From Thermoflexales bacterium (GTDB lineage: Bacteria > Chloroflexota > Anaerolineae > J036 > Brachytrichaceae), in the NCBI GenBank assembly GCA_017998555.1, contig JAGOCU010000004.1, forward strand, positions 1 to 21,159: 21,159 nucleotides of DNA, given 5' to 3'. Under the pieces are notes generated by a model, which saw only the letters and a list, made by a program, of their open reading frames with translations, did not search any database and was not told the DNA's origin. Position numbers and translations under genes: made by a program. Below, in pieces: positions 7,768-14,685 of this stretch (its first letter is position 1; every line of letters starts with the position of its first letter).

Positions 7768-8451
7768 CTAGCCTTTCAGTTTCTCGAGGGTGTCCCGATC
7801 GCGGATCAAAATCTGGCGCGGCAGGATCTCAATTGCGCCATCATTCTCAAGGCCGCGCAGTGCCCGCTGGACGACATCTGGAACCGTGCCCAAGCGCGCA
7901 GCCAGTTCGGACTGAGTGCGCCAACGGGGCCGGTGATGGACGTCACCGGCCGCCTCATCCAGAAGCAACCGGGCTAGACGGCCCGTTACGGACCGAAGGG
8001 AGAGATCCGCGACCAGATTCACGAGCTCGATCACCCGGTCAGCCATCGTCTCGATGATGTGCTGGGCCAGTTCGGGCTGCTCCCGCACGAGACGTGCGAT
8101 CGCCTCACGCTGAAGCAGCCACACGCCCGCCGGCTCGAGGACGATCGCCGAGGCTGGATTGGCCCGGCAGGCGAAGGCGCCAATCTCATTAAATGTCTCG
8201 CCTGGCCCAAGGTAGCGCAACACCTGTTCGCGCCCGCCCAACGAGGATTTGGCGACCTTCAGCCAGCCTGAGGCAAGAAAGTACAGGCCCGGCGCCGTGT
8301 CACCCTCGAGGAAGACGGTCTCGCCCGTCGCGTACTCGCGCCAAACGGCGCCGTGCGCAAGGCGCGCCAGCATCGGCGGATCGAGCGCCTTGAAATACGG
8401 CAGACCGGCCAATTGCCTGATCAGGTCATCCGCACCGGATCGTTCGGTCAT
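7768..8451 (-). CDS. Crp/Fnr-family transcriptional regulator
   Basis: The 227 residues form a cyclic-nucleotide-binding-type beta barrel (about 18-130), a long dimerisation helix (about 125-155) and a winged HTH (about 176-212, QSELAARLGTVPDVVQRALRGLENDGAIEIL). The phosphate cassette region GETFNEIGAF..NPASA keeps the Glu (E89) but has Ala where cAMP-binding CRP has Arg in 'RSA'. Only one Cys (C95) is present, so an Fnr-type 4Fe-4S cluster is excluded. It therefore probably senses something else, such as redox state, NO or heme. Its ATG overlaps the end of the TPR-like gene by 4 bases. The nearby CCGAC-N4-GTCGG palindrome is a candidate target. Confidence 0.9.
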   Translation of the reverse strand: MTERSGADDLIRQLAGLPYFKALDPPMLARLAHGAVWREYATGETVFLEGDTAPGLYFLASGWLKVAKSSLGGREQVLRYLGPGETFNEIGAFACRANPASAIVLEPAGVWLLQREAIARLVREQPELAQHIIETMADRVIELVNLVADLSLRSVTGRLARLLLDEAAGDVHHRPRWRTQSELAARLGTVPDVVQRALRGLENDGAIEILPRQILIRDRDTLEKLKG

Positions 8452-8819
8452 GGCGCCGGGTTCTCCTGATGATGCAGACCCAGCTCCGCCGCCATTTTGT
8501 AGTATCGGCGGGCCTCAAGCAGATTGCCCAGCGTCTCATGGGCGTGACCCAGATTCACATACAGCGAGGGATAGAAGGGCTGGACGCGATCATCCGCCAC
8601 GGCGTTTGCGCGCGCGAGCGCGATCTCGTTCCAGCGCAAGGTCTCCGCCGGGTTGTCCTGGCGGCGCGCAACATAGTGGGCGGCAACGCAGGCCTCGAAG
8701 TCGTCACGGGCTGTCTCCCACGCCCGCGCATACAGCGCTTTTGCGTCGGCGATTCGCCTGTCGAATTCGGCCTGGGTGCCCTCCATGCAAAGCTGAACGA
8801 CGGGATTACTGAGGTCCAT
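8448..8819 (-). CDS. small TPR-like helical protein
   Basis: The 123 residues form a helical, Ala-rich protein. The C-terminal part SLYVNLGHAHETLGNLLEARRYYKMA fits a tetratricopeptide repeat, and an earlier segment (about 30-70) fits a preceding helical pair. Such small TPR proteins mediate protein contacts; no catalytic motif is visible. It overlaps the Crp/Fnr-family gene by 4 bases and lies just downstream of the FccB-like gene on the same strand. This suggests it either modulates the regulator or belongs to the same module. The ATG at 8819 has only a weak GCGGGG upstream. Confidence 0.75.
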   Translation of the reverse strand: MDLSNPVVQLCMEGTQAEFDRRIADAKALYARAWETARDDFEACVAAHYVARRQDNPAETLRWNEIALARANAVADDRVQPFYPSLYVNLGHAHETLGNLLEARRYYKMAAELGLHHQENPAP

Positions 8820-8853
8820 CCCCGCAGTCTATTCGATCTGGCTCGTGTCTTGT

Positions 8854-8900
8854 GGCTCGAATGCCCTCCCCGCGCTTCGCGCGGGGAGGGCATTCGAGCC
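8854..8900. terminator. 22-bp perfect hairpin between FccB-like and TPR-like genes
   Basis: The arms 8854-8875 and 8879-8900 are perfectly complementary over 22 bp, with a TTC loop. The apical 19 nt (8867-8885, TCCCCGCGCTTCGCGCGGG) recur exactly at 20821-20839. It starts 20 bases after the FccB-like stop on the minus strand. No T-run is present on either side. It may be a terminator, a processing site or a REP-like palindrome. Confidence 0.7.
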
Positions 8901-8920
8901 TAAGATTTTCAGGCTGGCTT

Positions 8921-10216
8921 CTAGCCAAACGTATCCTTCATCAAATTGGCAAACCATTTGCCCATCGTCTCGAAGCCATCGCCAGTGGGCGAATCGGCCT
9001 CCATTGGACCAGGCGTTTTCATGGTCTGGCTGATCGGGTCGTAATGGTAGATCGCCGTCAGCCAGGAGGCCGTCGTCGACGTAATGGGCGAATAGCAGGC
9101 CGAGTTTGTGACGGGCGCGCCATTCACCGGCTCGCCGGCCATCAGATGCAGGATGGCATCCGCGCACACCTTGGCCTCGGCATTGGCGATGTGTCCGGCC
9201 TTGGGTTGGGTCGTGCTGCTCGCGTCCCCGATCACATGCACAAATGGCTGAGCGGTCGATTCGTAGGTGAGGACATTCACCCCGGCCCAGCGGCCGCCGA
9301 CATTCGCCAGTCCGTTGTCTCGAACGAGCCGTCCAGCCCGATGGGGCGGGATGGGATTGAGCACTGCCCCGGCGATGGCGCCAATGCTGGTGTCGATCGT
9401 CCGCGTCGCGGCATCGATGCTGTTGATCGTGACGCCGCTGTGATATTCAACCGTGTTGGCGAAGATGCCGCCAAAGGCGGTTTCGAACGTGTGGCGCTCG
9501 GCCATGACGTTGGGATTGGCATCGAGGACGATGACTTTCGAGCCCGGTTTCAGGCGCTGCACGTAGTCGGCCACCACGCAGGCGCGCTCATACGGACCGG
9601 GCGGGCAGCGATACGGGGCAGCCGGGATCGTCATCACAAAGACCCCGCCGGCCGGCATTGCCTGAAGCTGCTGGGCGAGACGGGTCGTCTGGGGCCCGGC
9701 CTGCCATGCGTGCACGATGTCGTCGTAGTTTGCCAAACCCGGCAAGAGATCAAAATCGATTCCGGGCGACAGAACCAGCCGGTCATAGGAGATCAACTGG
9801 CCTCCAGCCAACGACAATGTGCGTGGACCCGCGTTAATCGCCAGCACCTCGCCCTGCATCACGGTGACGCCAATCGCCTGCAATTGGGCGTAGGCGTACT
9901 GCAAACCCGAAATGGTCTTTTGCCCGGTGAGCACGAGATTGCTCAGAATATTGGAGGTGTAGCTCAGATTCTTTTCGATGAGGATGACCTGGAGTTGCGC
10001 GCCACCCCAGAGCTTGAGAAACCTGGCCGCCGTTGCGCCGCCCATTCCGCCCCCGACGACGACGACGCGCCCGTTGACGGCGGGGACTGCGGTCGCGCCT
10101 TCGCGGGCCGGGATGCGGGTTGGCGCGTGATTGTCCGAAGTCGCGAGGGCGCGCTGCGCCGCGATACTGAGTGCGCCGGCGCCGGCTACGGTGAGAAATT
10201 GTCTGCGTGAAATCAT
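8921..10216 (-). CDS. FccB-like flavocytochrome c sulfide dehydrogenase, flavoprotein subunit
   Basis: This 431-residue FAD protein starts with a Tat signal (SRRQFL at residues 3-8, then a hydrophobic stretch to about 26), so it is exported folded. The FAD-binding GGGMGGATAA motif is at 55-64, the PYRCPPGPYERA motif at 201-212, the second FAD motif HVIGDAS at 327-333, and the protein ends in KDTFG, all as in FccB. C204 and C374 match the redox disulfide that attacks sulfide. The Cys that binds FAD covalently in Allochromatium FccB (Cys42, YTCYLSN) is replaced by Asn (YTSNILSN). The start chosen has GGAG upstream; a longer ORF to 10285 would run through the 88-bp repeat. The adjacent cytochrome is the likely electron acceptor. 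Confidence 0.88.
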   Translation of the reverse strand: MISRRQFLTVAGAGALSIAAQRALATSDNHAPTRIPAREGATAVPAVNGRVVVVGGGMGGATAARFLKLWGGAQLQVILIEKNLSYTSNILSNLVLTGQKTISGLQYAYAQLQAIGVTVMQGEVLAINAGPRTLSLAGGQLISYDRLVLSPGIDFDLLPGLANYDDIVHAWQAGPQTTRLAQQLQAMPAGGVFVMTIPAAPYRCPPGPYERACVVADYVQRLKPGSKVIVLDANPNVMAERHTFETAFGGIFANTVEYHSGVTINSIDAATRTIDTSIGAIAGAVLNPIPPHRAGRLVRDNGLANVGGRWAGVNVLTYESTAQPFVHVIGDASSTTQPKAGHIANAEAKVCADAILHLMAGEPVNGAPVTNSACYSPITSTTASWLTAIYHYDPISQTMKTPGPMEADSPTGDGFETMGKWFANLMKDTFG

Positions 10217-10227
10217 CTTGTCTCCAG

Positions 10228-10315
10228 GAACGCCTGACAAGTCCTGCATTCCGCGACGATGTCCCCCGGCTTCGCGGGGGAACATCCTCTGGGAAACGGG
10301 TCTTGTTTGGGCTTC
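10228..10315. repeat. 88-bp structured repeat, copy B
   Basis: It is collinear and ungapped with 5796-5883, 70 of 88 bases identical. Its centre TCCCCCGGCTTCGCGGGGGA folds into a hairpin that is less perfect than in copy A. The outer arms still pair (CAAGTCC with GGTCTTG), using different bases from copy A. It occupies the gap between the cytochrome stop and the FccB-like start on the minus strand, hence inside the probable operon. It may modulate relative expression of the two subunits. Confidence 0.75.
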
Positions 10316-10323
10316 AGTGATGT

Positions 10324-10755
10324 TTACTGGCGCGAGAAATAGTCCGCGATGAGAAGGAGTTCCGCGTCGGTATAGCCGCGGGCATGCGCCTTCATGATGT
10401 TGTTGCCGATGGGTTCGACGCGCATGCTCTGCATCTCGTCAATCATCTCCGCCGCGCTCATCCCGGCCAGGCGCTCGATGCCACCCGTGGATTTGCCATC
10501 CGTGCCATGGCATTGAAAGCAGTTCGACGCGAGAAGCCGGCCGGCGGTCGGGGATTGGAGCGTCTGCTGAAGCGAAGTCGTCAGGGCTGGCAGGTAAGCG
10601 GCCGTTGTCGATGCCGGCGCCGTCGGCGTACCGACCTGCGCGCGTGCGGTCGCATCGACGGGTGACAGTCGCAACCCGGCCAGGAGCGCGCACGCCGCGA
10701 CCCCGACCATGATGGATAGCATTGTTGGATTCATTCGAATGGGAAGGCGTCGCAT
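10324..10755 (-). CDS. monoheme cytochrome c, FccA-like electron-transfer subunit
   Basis: Using the start at 10755, the product has 143 residues. It has a signal peptide (MRRLPIR, then LSIMVGVAACALLAGL) and a Thr/Ala/Pro-rich spacer. One heme-binding NCFQCH (C79, C82, H83) is followed by GTDG and by the tail IMKAHARGYTDAELLLIADYF, where M121 is a likely axial ligand. That layout resembles FccA and cytochrome c553 domains. The single heme recalls monoheme Chlorobium-type flavocytochrome c. It lies directly upstream of the FccB-like gene. The start is uncertain: the frame stays open to 11010, and an ATG at 10914 with AAAGGCGAG upstream would add a second N-terminal hydrophobic segment. The ATG at 10734 is another option. 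Confidence 0.8.
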   Translation of the reverse strand: MRRLPIRMNPTMLSIMVGVAACALLAGLRLSPVDATARAQVGTPTAPASTTAAYLPALTTSLQQTLQSPTAGRLLASNCFQCHGTDGKSTGGIERLAGMSAAEMIDEMQSMRVEPIGNNIMKAHARGYTDAELLLIADYFSRQ

Positions 10756-10916
10756 TTGCTCAAATGATGGATTGCGCGCGGCCAGAAATCGGTGAAAGAA
10801 TGATGAGAACCCTCTCACGCTGCTCTGAAACCAGACGGCCAAACAGAGGCAGATGGGCACGAAGGCAAGCTCGAACACAATCAAGGCCGCAGTCCTCGGG
10901 CCTCGCATCCGCATGC

Positions 10917-10922
10917 TAAACT
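10917..10922 (+). promoter_or_regulatory. possible -10 box for leaderless HD-hydrolase mRNA
   Basis: TAAACT ends 8 bases before the ATG at 10931, and no Shine-Dalgarno sequence is present there. This spacing fits a transcript starting at or next to the start codon. No clear -35 is visible. The same arrangement is clearer at 14671-14676. Confidence 0.3.
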
Positions 10923-10930
10923 CGCCTTTC

Positions 10931-11533
10931 ATGACAGTAGAAGAACACCCCCACGACCGCGCCGCCGCCTGGGCGCTTGTGACCGAATGGACGACGGACC
11001 CGGCTCTCATCCGGCATATGCTCTCGGTGGAGACTGCAATGCGAGCCTATGCGCCACGCTACGGCGGAGATCCTGAGATGTGGGGGCTGCTTGGCCTGAT
11101 TCACGACTTTGACTACCAGCGCTATCCGACGCTCACGGGCGATGAGTGCCATCCCGTGATGGGTGTCAAGGTCCTGCGCGAGCGCGGTTGGCCCGAGGAG
11201 ATTCTGCAGGGGATTCTGGCCCATGCCACGGAGCGGACCGGCGTTCATCCGACAACGGATATGGAGAAAACGTTGGTCGCCGTCGACGAATTGACCGGAC
11301 TGGTGGCAGCCGTCGCTTTCGTTCGGCCCTCGAAAAACATCGCCGATGTGCAGCTCTCGTCCATCAAGAAAAAGTGGAAGGAGAAGGGCTTTGCCGCGGG
11401 TGTGCATCGGGAGGAGATTGAAGAGGCGACCCGGGCGCTCGGCGTGCCTCTTGATGAGCACATTGGGATCGTGCTTGCCGCCATGCAGGCCAACGCCGCG
11501 AGCCTGGGTCTGGATGGCCTGAAGCCCGCCTGA
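10931..11533 (+). CDS. HD-domain metal-dependent phosphohydrolase
   Basis: The 200-residue protein carries the HD signature: H29 in IRHML, H58-D59 in GLIHDFDYQRYP, and D119 in VAVDELTG, with H98 in ILAHATERTG between them. This fits HDIG-type hydrolases with a metal centre acting on a nucleotide or other phosphoester; the substrate cannot be told. The ATG at 10931 begins the conserved part. An upstream ATG at 10853 would add a weak, non-conserved extension through the divergent promoter region. The LysM gene follows 8 bases after the stop, so the two may share a transcript. Confidence 0.85.
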   Translation: MTVEEHPHDRAAAWALVTEWTTDPALIRHMLSVETAMRAYAPRYGGDPEMWGLLGLIHDFDYQRYPTLTGDECHPVMGVKVLRERGWPEEILQGILAHATERTGVHPTTDMEKTLVAVDELTGLVAAVAFVRPSKNIADVQLSSIKKKWKEKGFAAGVHREEIEEATRALGVPLDEHIGIVLAAMQANAASLGLDGLKPA

Positions 11534-11541
11534 CAACGCGC

Positions 11542-12795
11542 ATGCAGACGATCGCGGGCAAGACCACGCGTCGGTGCCCTTCTTGCAGTTCGAAGATGGC
11601 CGCGGATCTGGCCATCTGTCCGATCTGCGGCCACGAATCCGAACCCGTCATCGTCGACATCGCGCCGCGCGATGACAGTTCGCCCCCGGCGCCGGCGCTG
11701 GCCGCGCCGCGCCCCACCTTCGGCCGGTTCATTCGCGGCGTGATTCGACGCCTGCCCTGGGGCGTGATCGGGGTTGTCATCGTCATCGGCGGGCTCGTGC
11801 TTGGCGCCCGGGCGGTGCTTGAGCTGGACCCGAGCGCGATTGGGGTGGCGCCGACCATCACGCCAACCCGGACCGCCACCTCGACCCGGGCGCCCACCAA
11901 CACCCCGGCGCCTACGGCAACCACGCCACCGACGGCGGTGCCGATACGGCCCACACCAACCGTCTCGCCTCGGGCCACCTATGTCGTCCGCTTTGGCGAT
12001 ACCTGCGGCGACATCGCCGAGCAGTTCAGCCTGTCAGTGCGCGAGCTGGCGGCGTATAACGATATCAGTCTGCTCGGCGGCGGGTGCTTCATTGTCGAAG
12101 GCGCGTCCCTGCGCATACCCGCGCCCACCCCCACGGCAGGGCCCTCCCCCACCTTGCGCCCGGGCGAAACCCCCCGGCCCACCGATGTGGCCATCCCAAC
12201 CGCGACGCTGCCCCCGCAACTCGTCTACGAGGTGCGGCCCGGTGACGTGTGCGGGATCATTGCCGAGCGGTTCCCGATCACCGTGCGCCAGATCATCGCC
12301 CAGAACAAGCTTGACGAGGACTGCAGCATCTCGATCGGCCAGAAGCTGACCCTGAACTTCGCAACGCCGACGCCCGCCAGCACCACGACGCCAGTCGTCG
12401 CTCGCACCCCCACCCCGCGCGGCGGATACTCAGCGCCGAGCCTGATCGGACCGCAGGACGGCGAGATCATCACCGGGACGACCGATACCGTGGCTTTGTT
12501 GTGGCTATCGGCCGGAATCCTGCGCGAGCGCGAATGGTATGTCGTGCAGATTCAGCCCGCGGGCGCCATCACTGTCCCGATCTTCGAGACGAAGGCCACC
12601 TCGCTCAAGATCAGCGCCGACATTCTCGGCGGACTGGATGAACGTTCTTTCGCGTGGTGGGTGCAGGTGAAGGAACTCGTCTCGGTCAACCCTGTCACGG
12701 GCGCGCGCCAATATGCAGATCTGAGTCCGCCCAGTGTTGCGCGCCGGTTTGTGTGGCGCCGGACATTTGCGCCCACCCCCACGCCGGCGCCGTGA
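11542..12795 (+). CDS. zinc-ribbon/LysM membrane-anchored protein
   Basis: The product has 417 residues. A cytoplasmic zinc ribbon (C12-C15, C26-C29; CPSC...CPIC) is followed by a membrane helix at about 73-94. A Thr/Pro-rich linker leads to LysM 1 (about 146-193, TYVVRFGDTCGDIAEQFSLS), another Pro-rich linker, LysM 2 (about 228-273, VYEVRPGDVCGIIAERFPIT) and a C-terminal beta-rich domain (about 297-407) with conserved-looking Trp residues, ending in PTPTPAP. Each LysM has two Cys (155/182 and 237/261) in equivalent places, suggesting a disulfide in each. LysM domains bind peptidoglycan, so it probably links membrane and wall. The ATG has no clear ribosome site. Confidence 0.85.
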   Translation: MQTIAGKTTRRCPSCSSKMAADLAICPICGHESEPVIVDIAPRDDSSPPAPALAAPRPTFGRFIRGVIRRLPWGVIGVVIVIGGLVLGARAVLELDPSAIGVAPTITPTRTATSTRAPTNTPAPTATTPPTAVPIRPTPTVSPRATYVVRFGDTCGDIAEQFSLSVRELAAYNDISLLGGGCFIVEGASLRIPAPTPTAGPSPTLRPGETPRPTDVAIPTATLPPQLVYEVRPGDVCGIIAERFPITVRQIIAQNKLDEDCSISIGQKLTLNFATPTPASTTTPVVARTPTPRGGYSAPSLIGPQDGEIITGTTDTVALLWLSAGILREREWYVVQIQPAGAITVPIFETKATSLKISADILGGLDERSFAWWVQVKELVSVNPVTGARQYADLSPPSVARRFVWRRTFAPTPTPAP

Positions 12796-12826
12796 ACGCC
12801 TCCAGCAGCATCTCTCTGTGAATCCG

Positions 12827-13759
12827 CTATGGGCTGAGCAAAGCCAGCACATCCGCCGATGAGATGACCCTGCTCCGTTGGATTGCCCGCCGCCGGCGGA
12901 GCATCCTCGGCAGCCCAAACAAGCCGGCCAACTGCCCCTTCAACCGGTTGCGAGCCGCCTGTCCGCGCCAGGCGCGCAAGGCGTCGCGGGTGATCCGCAA
13001 CTGCTCGCGCAGAATCCCGCCGGCATGAGCTCGCAACACAACACCGGGCACATCCTTGGCCAGGAGCCAGATCGCGTTGCGTCCGTCGTAATAGCTGTTC
13101 AGCACACCGCCCCCGGTCGCGCTGACCTTGTGATAGACCACCGCGTCATGGGCGAACGCGCACTTGTAGCCCGCAAGTTGAGCCCGCCACGACAAGTCGA
13201 CGTCTTCGCATGAGAACTGGAACTCCTCATCGAGAAGACCGACCTTGTCAAGCATCGAACGGCGATAGACCGACGCCGCGCCACACGCCCCAAACACGTA
13301 TTCGTCATCGAACTGGCCGGTATCAACCTGCCAGACGCCCCGGTTCTGAGGCACGCCCCGAACAGAATAGCCGTCGCCGGCCGAATGGAGTTTTTCGCGC
13401 TGGTCAAAAAGGCGGAGCTTGCTGGCGACAAAACCCGCGTCCGGATGGACGTCAAAGGCCGCCTGGACCCGCTCGAGCCAGCGTGAATCCGCCTCGGTGT
13501 CGTTGTTCAACAAGGCAATCATGTCGCCGGAGGCGGCTCGGAAGCCGATATTGCACGCGCCGGCAAAGAGCAGGTTGCGCGGCAGCAAAATGTGCCGCAC
13601 TTCGGGGAAATCCGCCCCGACGAGTTCGCGCGTCCCATCCGTGGACGCGTTGTCGACGAGGATGACCTCGAGCGGCGGGAGCGTTTGGGCGCGCAGCGCG
13701 GACAAGCAGACCGGGAGGTGACGCGCCCCGTTCCACGTTGGGATGACGACCGAGATCAC
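12827..13759 (-). CDS. GT2-family glycosyltransferase (rhamnosyltransferase-like)
   Basis: The 310-residue protein has a GT-A fold of family 2: SVVIPTWNG at the N-terminus, VDNASTDGT (D36), the DXD-type metal site NNDTE (85-89), GACGAASVYRRSML (157-170) and the catalytic-base motif EDVDLSWR (185-192). This resembles WbbL/RfbN-type rhamnosyltransferases that add sugars to surface polysaccharides. No membrane helix is obvious. It converges with the LysM gene, with 31 bases between and no hairpin, and diverges from the sigma-factor gene. Donor sugar and acceptor are unknown. Confidence 0.9.
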   Translation of the reverse strand: MISVVIPTWNGARHLPVCLSALRAQTLPPLEVILVDNASTDGTRELVGADFPEVRHILLPRNLLFAGACNIGFRAASGDMIALLNNDTEADSRWLERVQAAFDVHPDAGFVASKLRLFDQREKLHSAGDGYSVRGVPQNRGVWQVDTGQFDDEYVFGACGAASVYRRSMLDKVGLLDEEFQFSCEDVDLSWRAQLAGYKCAFAHDAVVYHKVSATGGGVLNSYYDGRNAIWLLAKDVPGVVLRAHAGGILREQLRITRDALRAWRGQAARNRLKGQLAGLFGLPRMLRRRRAIQRSRVISSADVLALLSP

Positions 13760-13769
13760 TGAAAGGCAT

Positions 13770-13777
13770 TATAGAAT
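13770..13777 (+). promoter_or_regulatory. possible -10 box for the sigma-factor operon
   Basis: TATAGAAT lies in the divergent gap between the glycosyltransferase start (13759) and the sigma-factor start. It overlaps the alternative ATG at 13776. If it is the -10 box, transcription would begin around 13782 and translation at 13809. No good -35 is found at 17 bases. Confidence 0.3.
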
Positions 13778-13808
13778 GACGCGACGCGGCCACCGGGTCG
13801 TGTTCAAC

Positions 13809-14402
13809 ATGACGCAAGACGCTCAGGATTCGCCCTTCCCGTCCCTCGCCGTGGGAGACCCGCGCGAGGACAAGGCCCTGGCCCGGGCTGCGCGCGATGA
13901 GCCGGCCCTATTCGGGACGCTATATGAGCGGCATGTCGCGACGATCTACCGGTATGTCTACTATCGAGTGGGCAATCATGATGACACTGAGGACCTTACC
14001 GCGCGGGTGTTTATGCGCGCGCTGAAGCATATTGGCTCGTATGACGACCGAGGGGTGCCGTTTACCGCCTGGCTCTATCGAATCGCCCACAACGTTGTCG
14101 CGAACTTTCATCGCGACAATGGCCGCCACCCGCTTGTCAGCCTCGACGACATCGAGCCGCGCGAGACGCACCATCACGACGACGCGGACACCCGCATCGA
14201 CGCGCGGGCGGATCGGGCAAGGCTCACCCGGGCCTATCACAAACTGCCCGAAGAGCGGCAACAGCTCCTGGCCCTGAAATTCTCGCAGCAACTCCAGAAT
14301 TCGGAAGTGGGCCAGATCATGCGCCGGAGCGAGGGCGCCATCAAGTCGCTCTATCACCGGACCCTGGAACAGCTTCGCGAACTGATGGAGGCCGACCGAT
14401 GA
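13809..14402 (+). CDS. ECF-like RNA polymerase sigma factor
   Basis: With the start at 13809 the protein has 197 residues. A sigma-2 region (about 30-95) contains LYERHVATIYRYVYYRVGNHDDTEDLTARVFMRAL and FTAWLYRIAHNVV. An acidic, His-rich linker (ETHHHDDADTRID) follows. The sigma-4 HTH (about 140-190) reads LPEERQQLLALKFSQQLQNSEVGQIMRRSEGAIKSLYHRTLEQL. Alternative starts at 13743 and 13776 exist. The first overlaps the divergent glycosyltransferase and the second overlaps the likely -10 box, so I prefer 13809. It overlaps the next gene by 4 bases; that gene may be its membrane partner. Confidence 0.88.
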   Translation: MTQDAQDSPFPSLAVGDPREDKALARAARDEPALFGTLYERHVATIYRYVYYRVGNHDDTEDLTARVFMRALKHIGSYDDRGVPFTAWLYRIAHNVVANFHRDNGRHPLVSLDDIEPRETHHHDDADTRIDARADRARLTRAYHKLPEERQQLLALKFSQQLQNSEVGQIMRRSEGAIKSLYHRTLEQLRELMEADR

Positions 14403-14647
14403 GCCGCTCGGGGATAACGTCCGAAGACATCGCCTGGCTTGAGGCGCGCCTGGGCGAGGCCGCTGCGCGCGTGTCGCCAAGGAGCGAGTACGTCCAACGG
14501 ACGAAGGCGGCTGTTCTTGACGGCACGATTGACGACCCTGAGGCGAGCGCATTGGCCGCCGCCTTCGTGGTCGCCGCCATCGCCGCTGCCGCAACCGGTT
14601 TCGCAGGGACCCTCCTCTTTCTGATCACCCGGCGGCGGCGAAGTTGA
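14399..14647 (+). CDS. small C-terminal-TM protein coupled to the sigma factor
   Basis: The 82 residues comprise a charged N-terminal half, with the stretch RLGEAAARVSPRSEYVQRTKAAVLD, and one membrane helix (about 51-76, Ala-rich, then FAGTLLFLI). It ends in the positively charged RRRRS. The charge pattern suggests the N-terminal half lies outside or is unassigned and the arginines face the cytoplasm. Its ATG overlaps the sigma stop (ATGA). It lacks the HxxxCxxC motif of zinc anti-sigma factors, yet its position makes a role as sigma partner plausible. The function is not established. Confidence 0.65.
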   Translation: MSRSGITSEDIAWLEARLGEAAARVSPRSEYVQRTKAAVLDGTIDDPEASALAAAFVVAAIAAAATGFAGTLLFLITRRRRS

Positions 14648-14670
14648 AAGTCGTCGCTGGCGTCGCCAAC

Positions 14671-14676
14671 TACAAT
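14671..14676 (+). promoter_or_regulatory. -10 box TACAAT for leaderless foldase mRNA
   Basis: TACAAT is followed after 9 bases by the ATG at 14686, with no ribosome-binding sequence, as expected for a leaderless transcript. TTGAAA at 14644-14649 resembles a -35 box, but the spacer is 21 bases, longer than usual. The box lies just past the stop of the 82-residue membrane protein gene. Confidence 0.5.
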
Positions 14677-14685
14677 ACCCACCCG

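Noticed and set aside
8852..10210. 452-codon open frame on the plus strand
   Set aside because: It lies opposite the FccB-like gene, which has clear motifs and a Tat signal. The translation shows no recognisable domain, so it is an antisense shadow of GC-rich DNA.
10216..10285. Longer N-terminus for the FccB-like protein
   Set aside because: It would translate through the structured 88-bp repeat and place 23 residues before the Tat motif, while the inner ATG has a GGAG ribosome site.
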